DNA from: Trochalopteron elliotii
Taxonomy: Eukaryota; Chordata; Aves; Passeriformes; Leiothrichidae
DNA length: 64,000 bases
Assembly: GCA_024734555.1 (NCBI GenBank)
Contig: JANPWX010000201.1
Location: 558,001-622,000, forward strand
Direction of reading: 5' to 3'
Part shown: piece by piece, positions 25,032 to 36,005 of the stretch
How positions within the stretch are numbered: position 1 is the first letter of the stretch
Layout: each line of letters opens with the position of its first letter
Translations under genes and position numbers: made by a program
The notes under the pieces: generated by a model
Told to the model about the DNA's origin: nothing
The model's database searches: none
What the model saw: the letters and a program-made list of their open reading frames with translations, nothing else

Positions 25032-27138
25032 CCAAATCTCTGCAACATTCAGTATAATCAGACCAGAAACTTCCATATATGTCAAGATTCTATCCTGCTA
25101 CCTGAATGCCGTTGCAAATATTTCCCAAATTCATTGGATATTTACATTACATGAAGCTGGAAGAAAATATCTTCAAAAGACCAGTTTCAAAGCCAGATTT
25201 TTCTCTTTCTCTTGCTAATCAATACACAAGCTTGTTCTCAAATCAGAACTAAAACCCCAGCAGAAGTTCAAAAGGAATAGTCATGGTGTGTTAGAAGAGT
25301 TTGGCCCTGAGAGAAGCTCAGAGGCTTTGATGGGGTCTGTGGGAGCACTCTGCTGCAAAATATTACCTTTTCTTGTGTTTGTTTTAAACTGCTCATGCTT
25401 CCTCACAAAACAGGCCATCCCTCTGTAAGGGGGCAGGCATTTTAACTCTGTCAGCAAGTGCTACAGCAGAATCTGAGCGCTGGGAAAACTGGGGGATGTG
25501 AAACCATCCCATTCAGCTGGAGGTCAGAACATGGATTGTCACTTGCACTTGTCTGAACATCATCTCCAGAGCTGGTGTCTCTCTGCTGCAGCAAAGTCTG
25601 GCTTGAGGGAATTATTTTATTGACTGTGTGGGCCAGTGAAACTGTGAGAATACACCAGCAGCTGATAAGGTGCTGGTTTAGCTCAGGGCCTGGGCCGGGA
25701 ATCAGCCAGGAATAGGAGCAGGGATGGCTGCAGGTGCCACTGGGGTCTGTGTCATCAGCCAGCACCTCACAGCACAGATCCCTGCACCCACTCTGTGCCA
25801 TCCCCCNACCTCACAGGACAGATCTCTCTGCACCTCTGCATGGCTGCTCTGCACAAAGCCTTTTAGAAATCTGGGCCACTTCCTCTAAAGGGGCTGACAG
25901 AGACAAATGTTTAGCTTCTGTTTGATTCTTAAGCTTACTGCAGGCTGATTTATGTGTATTGTCTATGTAGGGAAGCTTTCAAGAAACTTTCAAGAAATCT
26001 TAGTGGTATGGACAAATTTGGGAATCTAGTTTTTAATGTAGATTCATGCCACTAAAGTTGTTTTTTAAATTTTTTATTCAAGTGTTGTGTTTGAAACAGA
26101 GCTATGAGATTTAAATTATCTTAACTCCAATTCAAAAACAAAGTCCAAAATTAATTTATTATATGTTCTGCTCCTAGGTGGTTTAGTTAAGTAAACTTTC
26201 ATTATTTCAACTAATGTAATATTTGAATGGGACTTGTAAGGCATTATGTATTCATGACTTTGTTTTAAATATATGACCAGCAACTTATTAATATTTCTGA
26301 GTTCAAATGTACTTAATCACTTGTGTTGCATTATGAATCACTCTGTTCTTGTCTGTAAGTTTCCATGGCAGAGAAGGATGCTCAGGGACTACTAATGGTA
26401 CTAAGAGATGCAAAAAATCAGAGTACAGAGTATTTTTTCAAATTTTGCACAGATTCAAATGAAATATTTTCTATTCCTTCCAGGTCATTAGTTTAAAAGG
26501 TCCTTAAGTTAGGATAACTGTGTTAGTCAAGAGAAGGCTGTATTAAGCAATTTGAAAATTGAATTTTTTATCAGTTTTATGAAGATTGCTTCAAGGGTGT
26601 GGAATTTTTAATAACTTTCTTTTATGTTGAACTGCCTGCTGCAGCTTTCATGGGGAAATAGAAGGAGCTGGAGATGAAATGAATGCTAACATGTCTGCTT
26701 CCTGGCTTTACCTTAGCAATTTTATAACTGGCAAGAAACACAAAATCCCTTTTCTGCTGCAAATCAGCATCTTTGAAAAAAGCCCTGGGACAGTACGATG
26801 GGTTACAATTATTCTGTACTGAACTAATGGAAAACAGAACACTAAATTAATTGAAAGAGCAATCATGCTGTATTTCTGAAAAGTCAAGGTAAAATCATTT
26901 TTCATAATGAAAGGGGAAATAAGGAATATTTCTGGCATTTGACACAGTCAAGCTTTTATCTGGGCTTCTGCTGACATTAATCTTTGTCCACAGGCTGCTG
27001 AGGTGGAAATGTCTGTCAGAACTTACCCTGAGCCCTGTGTTTCCCATCCAGGGAGGTTTCTGAGCTCCAAGGGGGCTTTGCTGGGAGGGACCATGGGGGA
27101 GGGAGCAAAGGAAAGCAGAAACTTTGCTCATCAGCCCA
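25032..27138. other. Gene-free stretch with one ambiguous base
   Basis: No supported gene or repeat family was seen. Base 25807 is N, in a CCCCCN context, so it is an unresolved base after a C run. A minus-strand frame of 116 codons at 25451-25801 has no recognisable domain. Confidence 0.5.
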
Positions 27139-27192
27139 GTTCAGCTGCAGGAATCACTGGTCCAGGCTCAGTTACAGGAATCACTGCTGCAG
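27139..27192. repeat. 27-bp imperfect tandem duplication
   Basis: The word CAGGAATCACTG occurs at 27148-27159 and 27175-27186. Its flanks are also similar (CAGTT before it and CCAGGCT/GCAGCCT after it). This is a two-copy local duplication. Confidence 0.6.
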
Positions 27193-27956
27193 CCTGCAGG
27201 GCACAGGGAAGGCTCTGCTGGCCCAGGGTGCCCCTCAGCCAGGCTGAGACACACAGACCATGTGTTTGGAGGCTGAGAAACCCTCCCGAAAGAAGAATTT
27301 CACCAGCTATTGTTTCTCCTGTTACATAAAAAGTTTGTTTCCTCTTTCTCCCAAAACACATTGTTGGGTTTCAGTTACTGTGCATTTTCTGTTTAATTTT
27401 TTCCACCTGCTTTTCCTTTTTGGGCATGTTGGTCTCCCTCGTGTGACCTTGGTTTGTGCAAATAAACCAGTGTCTCAAGGACCTACTGTTCCCCTCTGTG
27501 CTGGCTTCAGAGGGTTAGTTTGGGGGCTGGCTGTAGAATTTGCAGGGCTAATACAGCACAATATTTAATAATTTATTTAACCAGCAGATTAATTCTGCTG
27601 AATTTTGAGCTCTCCCTGCTTTAAACCCATGATACTAAGCGTTTTGAAAAACAAACTGGGGCAGGAGTAGTGATGCTGTTTTTCTTGCTCAGAACAAAGC
27701 AAGCTCTCTTCCTTTCATGGTGGGCTCTCACTAATTCTTCACTCTTGATGGAGCATCAGGTTCACTCTGAGGACATTAAACACAGCACAGACTAATGCTG
27801 TTTCTCTGACAGCTTTCTGTAGGAAGCACTTCTGTGTTATATACAGGTATGAGGCCTGGCATATCTGACATGTATTCAGAGCTTGCAGTCTGCTTAATTA
27901 AATGGGGTGGTATGAATGTTGAGGGAGAAAACAGGCAGAATAAAACTAACTGCATT

Positions 27957-27988
27957 AAAAAAAAAAAAGAACAAAAACCCCCCCCCCC
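27957..27988. repeat. Poly-A then poly-C low-complexity tract
   Basis: Twelve A residues (27957-27968), a short A-rich spacer and eleven C residues (27978-27988) lie together. The lengths of such homopolymers are prone to sequencing and replication error. Confidence 0.9.
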
Positions 27989-29050
27989 AAAAGATGCAAT
28001 ATGAGGGTAACCAAGGAATTGAAAATATTTTCAAAGTAGCTATAACTGTTAAAATTTTCAATACCACTTGTGTGCTTTGAACATTTTAAACAGCATGTAA
28101 GCAGTCACAACTGCAAATCTAAACATTCTGTCTGGCTGCGAGGATGTTGACCCTTTGGTTGTCACAGAGGTGCAGCTCATAGAGGAGCAGTGATTAAAAA
28201 TGTTGGGTTTTTTCTCTTTTTGATATTTAAATAAAGAAGTGGTTGGTTTTACTACTGACACCCGAAAAATATCTCAAGTTTCTTAATTGAAAAGGTGGTT
28301 TTGGGGAAGTATTAATGCATTTATGGGAGAGCTGTTTTCAGTGCCAGGCAATGATGCTCTCAGGCTGATTTCTCTATGTGGAGAACAGGTTTCTCAGCTC
28401 TGTTTGTGCAGAGTTTTCCATCAGTGTGGGAGGTTGTGCCTCCCAGCTGCACCTGCTGCCATTTTGTTTTCCTCCACCAAGAGAAGCATCAAGAGATAAT
28501 TCATGTTAACATTTGAGGAGTGCCACAATGAAGCCCTTAATGGCACATTTAGTTTAAATTTTAAAGGTTGTCTGTACTGGAATATCTGTAAGAGATTGAA
28601 CTGCCATACAACAAATTCCAAATATCACTTTGAAAATGATTGTTAAGTTAGTGTTAATGTTTCCTTGTGGCTTCTGGATGAGTTTTCATTTGAGCTCATA
28701 AAAAGAACTGCTTTCTCAATATTGTTACCTGTGGATTTTACTTCTGATTTCAAAGACTTTCGTGCTTAACCCTGAGAAATTTTTCTTTCCTTCCCAAACA
28801 GGAGTTGCAAGAGTGAGAACACTGAGTGTTTTTTCCAGAGAAAACAGATTGAAGCAAAAAAATAAAGCACAAAATGTGTACATATTTAAAAGGGTTTCAT
28901 GTAATGGTCTTACAGATGAGTGTACATGTGGTATTGTTATGTGCAGAGTACATGTCTATTGTTGTATACTAAACTGGGACTTTGGAAGTAAAAGTCCTTC
29001 CTGAGGTGCCAGAATAACGTGCAGGTTTGTATGGGCCCACTTTAACACCA

Positions 29051-29090
29051 TATATAATACATATGCATGTATATATATATAAACATATAT
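29051..29090. repeat. TA-rich microsatellite
   Basis: A low-complexity TA-rich stretch includes about six uninterrupted TA units at 29070-29081, flanked by CATATGCATG and ACATATATTA words. This is simple sequence only. Confidence 0.8.
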
Positions 29091-29815
29091 TATCATGTAC
29101 AAGGTGTACTCAGTCCTGCAGGTTAGTAGATGACACTCTTTCCTTGGGATGGAGTTCCACGTCTGCCTCTGAGGTGCAGTCAGAAAGTCAGAATTTTCTA
29201 GGAAAAATAGAATAATAACACTGGTAACTAAAGATGAAAACCTTTTCATAGCTTCAGAATTTTCTCAGATTTTATACCCTCTTTGTTAGTGTGATCATCA
29301 GTGATCTATGACAGAAATTTCAGATGTCTATTTTACAATCCAAAGTGCTCAGTAAATGTTTTTATCTTTAAAATCCAGGCTGAAGAAAATACCCCAGTAC
29401 AGAAATCTGATAAGCAACTGATCCTTGAAGTTCACAATGCCAAAGGCAGCAGCATTTGATGACAGGTTTTACCTTTTGTTGGTTACTGGCTGTCATTGAA
29501 TACTCTGCATGTGCCATTTGCAGCTCAACAGTAGATTAATGTACAGAGCAATGAAAATTTTAATGGGAAAGAGAATTTGATTGCTCACCCTTCAAGAGAG
29601 ACCCCACTGCTAGAGCTCAATGTAGCCTGAACCACCATGGGCTTAGATTTGAAAACCATCACTTCTTTTCAGGAATCTCCTTTAGTTTTACCCCCTCTCC
29701 ATGGCAATTCAACCCAGCTTTCCTACTCTAAGGCTGGCAAGAAGAAAAAGAGAAGGCAGAAGTCAGCTGTCTAGTTATTACCAGCAGAAAAAAGAAAAGA
29801 TCAAGCACTGAAGTT

Positions 29816-29839
29816 CTTGTGAGAAAGAACTCTCACAAG
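29816..29839. repeat. 9-bp-stem hairpin with overlapping direct repeat
   Basis: CTTGTGAGA (29816-29824) pairs with TCTCACAAG (29831-29839) across a 6-nt loop. In addition AAGTTCTTGTG occurs at 29811-29821 and again at 29837-29847. The combination suggests local inversion or template switching, not an RNA gene. Confidence 0.55.
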
Positions 29840-30359
29840 TTCTTGTGCTTAAGTCTCAAAGGATTTGGATAACAAGAAAAACATCAGACTTAAAAACTCT
29901 AATGTTTCTTTCATACTGTTGGCTGAGGAATCCAAAGACACTTGAGTGTTTCTTGCCCAATGCTGAAGCTTAGAATACTAGCCAGGAAGAAGAAAGGTGG
30001 AAAATTTCAGATTAGCTGAATAAAGAGGCAGTATTAACAAACCATTGGAAGTTATACAGGGTTTCTATCCTCTCCTTGGAGACGTTCTGCTACTTTTCTA
30101 GTTTAAGAAGCATTGAAACATGGATTTATAGTTCCTTCCTATCCCAAACTAGCTTACATTTTTAAGCTATTTGACATAAAACCAAAGGTTTTTAGAACTA
30201 TTGAAAATAACTTTGTTGCCTACTTTGTAGTTTAGACTTTGATACCTTTTGGTAAGGCTGCTGGATTTTTCTTTTTCTTCATGGACTTCTCAGTCATAGA
30301 AACAGAAAGCACTGAGAATGTGAAATAGTCTGGAAATGTTTGCTCTTCCATCAAGAAAC

Positions 30360-30920
30360 ACAACATGTCCTTTCAAAGCTTAATTGAGCAGCACAAAGCT
30401 AATTAGCTGTCCGAAGACATGGCATTTAATTCACAATCCAGCATTAATTTGTTCTACAGACTGAGCTTATCTCATATACAAATGCCTTTGCCCTGTGGCT
30501 TTCCAAACAGCTGCAATATAAAAAAAAAGACTGATAACTCTGTCATGTAAATGTTGCTTGCTTCCTTCACTTGTGCATAAAATATTGAACTGGATGTGAA
30601 TTGTAATTGGAAAGTTTTCACGGTCACAATGAAAAAATAATTTGTATTTTTATTCCCTTCTGGCTGGGAATAATGTTATCACTCTGGGAAGCAAAAGCCT
30701 TCATTTGAGGTTTGTGCTAGATTATCATTTACAACCTGTTAGCCTAATGTGTAATTTAGATGGTATATTGAATAAATAGTTTCAAAGCTTTTTTGTGGGT
30801 AGTAAATAATTGCCTTATCACTTTCTCTTTATTGTAAAATTCCTAAGTATATTTGTTAAGCTATTAAAACACAGAGGAATTGCTGCAGTTTATATGAAGG
30901 AAGTTTTATGTTGTTAATCT
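30360..30920. other. AT-rich block, candidate conserved non-coding DNA
   Basis: The block is rich in TAATTA/ATTA homeodomain words, including the 12-bp palindrome AGCTAATTAGCT at 30397-30408, with GATAA words also present. There is no open frame of note and no repeat identity. Its composition matches what enhancers in gene deserts often look like, but conservation is untested. Confidence 0.3.
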
Positions 30921-31343
30921 TTGAAGCATATAGCATCATTTTCAGAGGCTATTTAACAGATTCTCTCCCTTCTCCATCTCCAGTAAGAAAGTCATGATTT
31001 TCTTACGATTTGCAATGAATGAATTCATGAAGGATGACTTTTCATGCCCAAATGCTAAAGCCTATAGTGTTACCCCGGTGTCTTGCTGAATTCATTGTTC
31101 TACAAATGTTTGCAATCAATTTCCCCTCCTCTTAATACCAGCTGGTGCTTTTGTACATTGCACTGTTTCTTGAAAGACCCCTTAGGAAAGAAGTTTTGAT
31201 CCTTTTCACAGAGACCAAATGCAGCTGGTCCTTAAAATACACTTGTAGTAAGGTTATTTTTCCCTAAAAATTTTTCGTTGGCCATCCATGCCGAAGAATT
31301 TGGAGCTGCTCATATGGGACCCTGGGCTTTCTCCAGGCTCTGA

Positions 31344-31367
31344 TGAAATCTCAGGAATGAGATTTCA
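31344..31367. repeat. Perfect 10-bp-stem hairpin with GGAA loop
   Basis: TGAAATCTCA (31344-31353) and TGAGATTTCA (31358-31367) are exact reverse complements around a 4-nt loop. This is strong for its length, but there is no intrinsic-terminator context (vertebrate DNA) and no flanking pairing that would extend it to a microRNA-length stem. Confidence 0.55.
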
Positions 31368-34300
31368 GCATAAGTTCCATTTTAGGAAGAGTCTTAAAGG
31401 GCAAAGGGGCAGAGCTGGTGCATACTTGGGCTGCCAGAGACTGGGAGTACAGAAGGAGAATGTGAAAGAGAGAAGGAATGAGAGAAACACTTATTTCAGA
31501 ATGGCTGGAAGAGAAAACGGGCAGTAAGAGAATGTTTGCCAGTGAAGTGAAATGTGACTTCCCAAAATTTAACACTAATCCATATCAAGTGATTAGGGAT
31601 AGCAAATAAAGATTTCTTTCTCCTATTAAAATTTTGTCATGCAACCTTTTCTCACAGATGGCTTGTTCTAATGTTCCATTCTGGCTGGTGCCTGGAAATG
31701 AGTGGATATCAATCCACTCCCTGTGAGCCTGCTACTCTGCTGTTGAGTGTCCTGTGTATCCTCTCTGACACCCCCTCTGGCCCATGTGTCTTTATTCTCT
31801 ACTCTGTGGAGTCCCTTAACTGCATCTTCCTTAGCCTCAAGTTGGTCAGGTGGGTGTGGAAATAAAAAGTAAGGAAATCACATCATTATTTGCTCATGTA
31901 AGTTGGTTTCCCAGTGTAGACTAATAGAGTGCCAGTGATTTATAAAGGTTATATATCAAGGAAAGAGATAATGGAAAGGTATTTTCCATTTTCAAACTTT
32001 AAGCAGAAAAAAAAAGACAACTCTATGAATTTTATTGCTAGGTCATAATTTATCTTCCTTGTAGTTAACATGTCTTTATTGAAAGAAGCCAGTGTTGAAT
32101 TTCAGGGTTTATAGGAAGCTGTGGGTACTGTGCTTCCAACCTCAGCTTGCAGCTGCACACCTAGATGAGGTTTCTGGGGCAGGCAGCATTCAGCTGGTGA
32201 GTGTTCCTGAGCATTGTCTCATTTTGCACTCTGCCTCCTCCATCCTCTTATGAACCCAAAGTGAAGCAGTTTCCCATGGGGTTGTGCTTCCCTCTCTGCC
32301 CTACTTCGACTGGAGAAGTGTCTTCCCCTCTCCTGGAGGACAGCAGGGATGATCCAGCCACCAGATGGTCATTGTGCAAATGGGAAAGAGAATTTTTACC
32401 CAGGTGAAAGATGGAAAATGACTGATCACCTTCTCAGGATAACAGATGGGGAGACAATAAGTCTGTCCACAAATGAGTTTTTCTGGGAACATGACCTCCA
32501 GTTGATACACTGATGTTGCTGATTTATTGAGCTGCTGATCACTGTGTCCTGCTGCAGCCTCTGAGTGTGTGAGCACCTGGGACAGGGCTCTGCAGCTGAG
32601 GTGTCACAGGTGTCCTCCACAGATACACACACTGTGCACTGTGTTGTGTGAACAGAGAATGAGAGTGATGAGAGATTGGGAGATATTTATAGACTCACCA
32701 TACTTTGCACACAAATATGGCAACAAAAAAAATACGGTGCTTGTCATTTTGAATATGTTAAAGTTTGGAAGACGTTAAATAATGCACAAAAAGTGCTTTG
32801 GCTGAGAGAAGTTGAGGGGTGTTCTGTGCCAGGGTAGAGCATTGAAAGGGGCAACGTGACTGGAGCAAGAGGAGAAACTGATTTTGGTTAACACATTTCA
32901 TTGTTGTTATTCTGCCTGTTCCTAAACTCTGTGCAGGTTTTCTTGATTAGCATGTTGTCACTCCATCTAAATGCAAGATGTGTCATGAAGAGAGGTTCAC
33001 ATCCAGTAGTGCTTGCCCACAGTGTTTGAAAACCTGGCTTTTCAGACTTGTTGGGTTTTTTTCAGCTACCCAAGACAGTTACTTTTCATCTGGAATGCAG
33101 TTTTAAAAATATGGTGCATATCTGGCTTCAGCTACAAGATCTCCAGACTTTTTGAAGTAGCAATCTCCATGTTGGTTGTTTAAATCTGACATTTAGTTCT
33201 AGAAAATCTAGAAATAACCACCAGCTTTGGACTGATGGTCTGAGCTAAGCAGGAGAGGACTGAAAGAGGGACTTTTCTTTGGAGATCCTCAGGTGAACAG
33301 CTTATAGGTACTTTGCAGTGAAATATTTAGAACATTCTGCCTTGATTGTTGCTGTTTTTAAATTTGTGCTTCTGACCAAATATTTGTCTTTGAAATACTT
33401 GAAGAACAAGTTAGGATTATTACAATTTATGACTATTTAAATTTCAGAAAAGTTTGTATTATCAGTTTTATTACAACTGAATTAGTTCCTTTTGATAGCT
33501 AGACTGTGTTATCTACATAAATAACTTCATTACACATCCTCACTTGCAGCAATCCTTCATTTTGGCACCAGCTTTAATATCATTGTTTATTCTTATCTAT
33601 TATGTTCCATGAGAGATTTAGGAAAGGTTTATTTTTTTATTAAATGGCAACAGTTATTGCTGATGGATGATAATTTATAACTCTGTTACCAGTAAGGAAG
33701 AAATAAACCTTTTGTTTTTATTATGCTCTTGCTATGAAAGAAATGGCTGATTGCTGGTATAAAAGAAATAAAACAACTCATACATCCAGGAAAGCTTATT
33801 GCATTATCAGGCAATACACCTGCCTAACTGATGAATAGGACTCAGTCTTGCAGTTAATAAAAACTGAAGTTATTTCAGGCTGAAATATTGTAGAATAAAA
33901 CAACGCAAATATTGTTCATGACAATTTCACGATCATAAAGAAATTGGAGGTCTTAGCTGAGAATTGAGGAAAATCAGTAATCTGCTCTAAGTCCAGGCTT
34001 TTGGCTTTTCAGATTCATCTTTTGTATTGTTTTCTGAATGTCAAAATGGCTATTTTATCTTTAAATGTTCAATTTGAAGATGAAAATGACTACCTGCTAA
34101 TGTAAGTATTGCAAATTTATAAAATTATATGAATTTTCATTTAGTTTTTTCTTAAAATGATATAAAAAATATAATCATTTGCATAACAGACTCCAGTCTT
34201 TCTAATGATAGCTAATTAACAAGTAGAAAATTTTTGCTCAGCAGTATTTTACTAGTCCATCACTAGACTACTATCCTGTGAAAATAATAAACAGCCCAGC

Positions 34301-35492
34301 AGAAGCAAATTGAACCACTTCCTTTCCAGTTTTTTCCCTTTTTCCACCAGCAGCAGCACTGTGAAATAGGCTACACAGGTTCCAGAGATGAGAAAAAAGG
34401 ATGGGACAGCAGAATGAAAAGAATTCATAAAGAAGGCAATGATTAAAATTAAATTTTGAGGGAGGACGAGGCATATGGCAGTGCTGGTCATACTGTGAGT
34501 GGGAAACACAAACCCTTTGTTATGCTACTCTGAATGTATTCCATAAATGACAATTCTCAACTCATGAGGTCCATAATTATTTGAATGAAATTTGATGAAA
34601 AGGCTGACATTACAACTTTTAGATAGAAGACATTTGCAAAGCATTTTTGTCCTTGTGTCCCCAGGACAAGATTTTTTTGGGTGATGTTTGAAAGGAGAGT
34701 TGGACTTTGTAAGTTCAATGAAAATGTCTCTTACATTTTTGCCTCAGTTACACACACCTTCAAAATAAGTTTTAAGTAATCTTTTGGACTTTCCATGACA
34801 ATTATTCTTGTCACCTTCTACATACACTAAGCCTTGAAAGTGCAAATTAACTGTTCCTTCTTTACTGCTACCTTGTTTCATTAGATTTTGTGTTGGCTTT
34901 CCATGGTTCCCATTGGAGTGTACTTTCTGATTCCTGTCCCCTTTGAGTAAGTGAAAACATATTTATTTTGTAAATAGATGCTTTTTGCAGTTTGATGTAC
35001 TTCAGGTCTTTAAGGTCAGAGAAATTCTGCTCAGTGAAAGAACAGCTAGGTGACTTCTGAAGCTTCTAAAAGCAAATTAAATAAGATATTGGGAAGTAGC
35101 TGTCAGAATCAAAAAATATTTGGCTCCACATGGTATATTGCAGCCTTCCTAAATGCTAAAACAAATTGTTGGTTATCAGAAAAACAAACCAGGTCTCAAC
35201 TCCCCTTTTCTTTACATCATTCTGAAATGCTAACACATAAGCACTTCTGGAAAGCAACCATAATGGCTATTCAATGAAACAGAAAAATTATCCTCCTCAG
35301 AAGGCAAGACCATAAAAATTACAAATTTTTTAATAATTTATTTCCCATTACTCTATCTGACACATTCTGGCTCCTCTTTCAATCTCCCTTTAAAAAAAGA
35401 AAACATCCAGGAATGTACACAGAGTGTTCTTGTTATGTTTAGGGAGCATGTTGCCCTGAAAAATCAAACCTCTGAATTACCTGGGATAGAGT
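31368..35492. other. Gene-free, mostly AT-rich stretch
   Basis: No gene, RNA gene or recognisable interspersed repeat was seen. The part from about 33340 to 34250 is AT-rich, with many ATTA, TTTATT and GATAA words, and could include conserved non-coding DNA. The 32100-32650 part is GC-richer, without an identity I recognise. Confidence 0.5.
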
Positions 35493-35885
35493 TGTGGTGG
35501 ATTGGTACCTTGGCTGCCAAACTTCTCCCAGCTGCTTTCCTACTTCCCCTCTTCAGCTGACCAGGGAGAAGTTAGGATAAACATGCTCCTGGGCTCAAAT
35601 GAAAATAGGGGCATCACTCACCAATTACTGACAGGAGCAAACAGACTTGATTTGTGGAAAATGAATTTAATCTGGAGCTGGGGTGCAGTCCCTCTCAGGA
35701 ACACCTGCTCTGGCCTGGGGTTCTCCATGGGCTGAAGTGTAGATACCTGCTCCAGTACAGTCCTCTCCATGGGCTGCAGGGAAATTCCAGCTCCAGAGCC
35801 TGGAACAACTCCTCCCTTTCCTTCTTCCCTGGCCTTGGTGTTTGCAGCACCGACCTTGGTGCGTCTCACTCCTCGCTGCTTTGCA
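35493..35885 (+). mobile_element. Degraded LTR remnant of an avian ERVL-like endogenous retrovirus
   Basis: The order of blocks matches an LTR family I know from bird genomes: a TG-starting GTGGTGGATTG-like left end; a CCTCTTCAGCTGACCAGGGAG block; ATCACTCACCAATTACTGAC with AAACAGACTTGATTTG and AATTTAAT following; then repeated CTCCATGGGCTG units; then a CTTGGTGTTTGCAG-type block. A 42-bp internal unit is repeated: CCATGGGCTG occurs at 35725 and 35767. The copy is shorter than full-length family members and the normal right end was not recognised, so it is truncated or too diverged. No internal retroviral region was found beside it, which suggests a solo LTR or fragment. Overlapping open frames on both strands (102-137 codons) are products of this repeat and not genes. 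Family naming rests on memory and needs a repeat-library search. Confidence 0.68.
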
Positions 35886-35961
35886 GAATGTCCAGCACAG
35901 AATGTCCTCTCCTCTGTGAGAAGAGGCTTCCTGCAGCCAAAGCAGCTGCAAATATACCTCT

Positions 35962-36005
35962 GCAGAGAACTGCAAAGCAAAGCAAGCTGCAAAGCAGTTC
36001 TCTGC
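35962..36005. repeat. 12-bp perfect inverted repeat beside the LTR remnant
   Basis: GCAGAGAACTGC (35962-35973) and GCAGTTCTCTGC (35994-36005) are exact reverse complements separated by 20 nt. The spacer is itself built of AAGC/AAAGCA words. It lies just past the recognisable part of the LTR and could belong to its diverged right part or to the insertion flank. Confidence 0.6.

Larger units (their letters stand above)
27989..30359. other. Gene-free stretch
   Basis: No supported gene or interspersed repeat was found. It contains the TA-rich microsatellite at 29051-29090 and the small hairpin at 29816-29839, which are listed separately. Confidence 0.5.

Noticed and set aside
32820..32880. Possible CR1-like words (GGGGCAACGTGACTGG)
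   Set aside because: The resemblance to internal CR1 sequence is too short and lacks adjoining matches.
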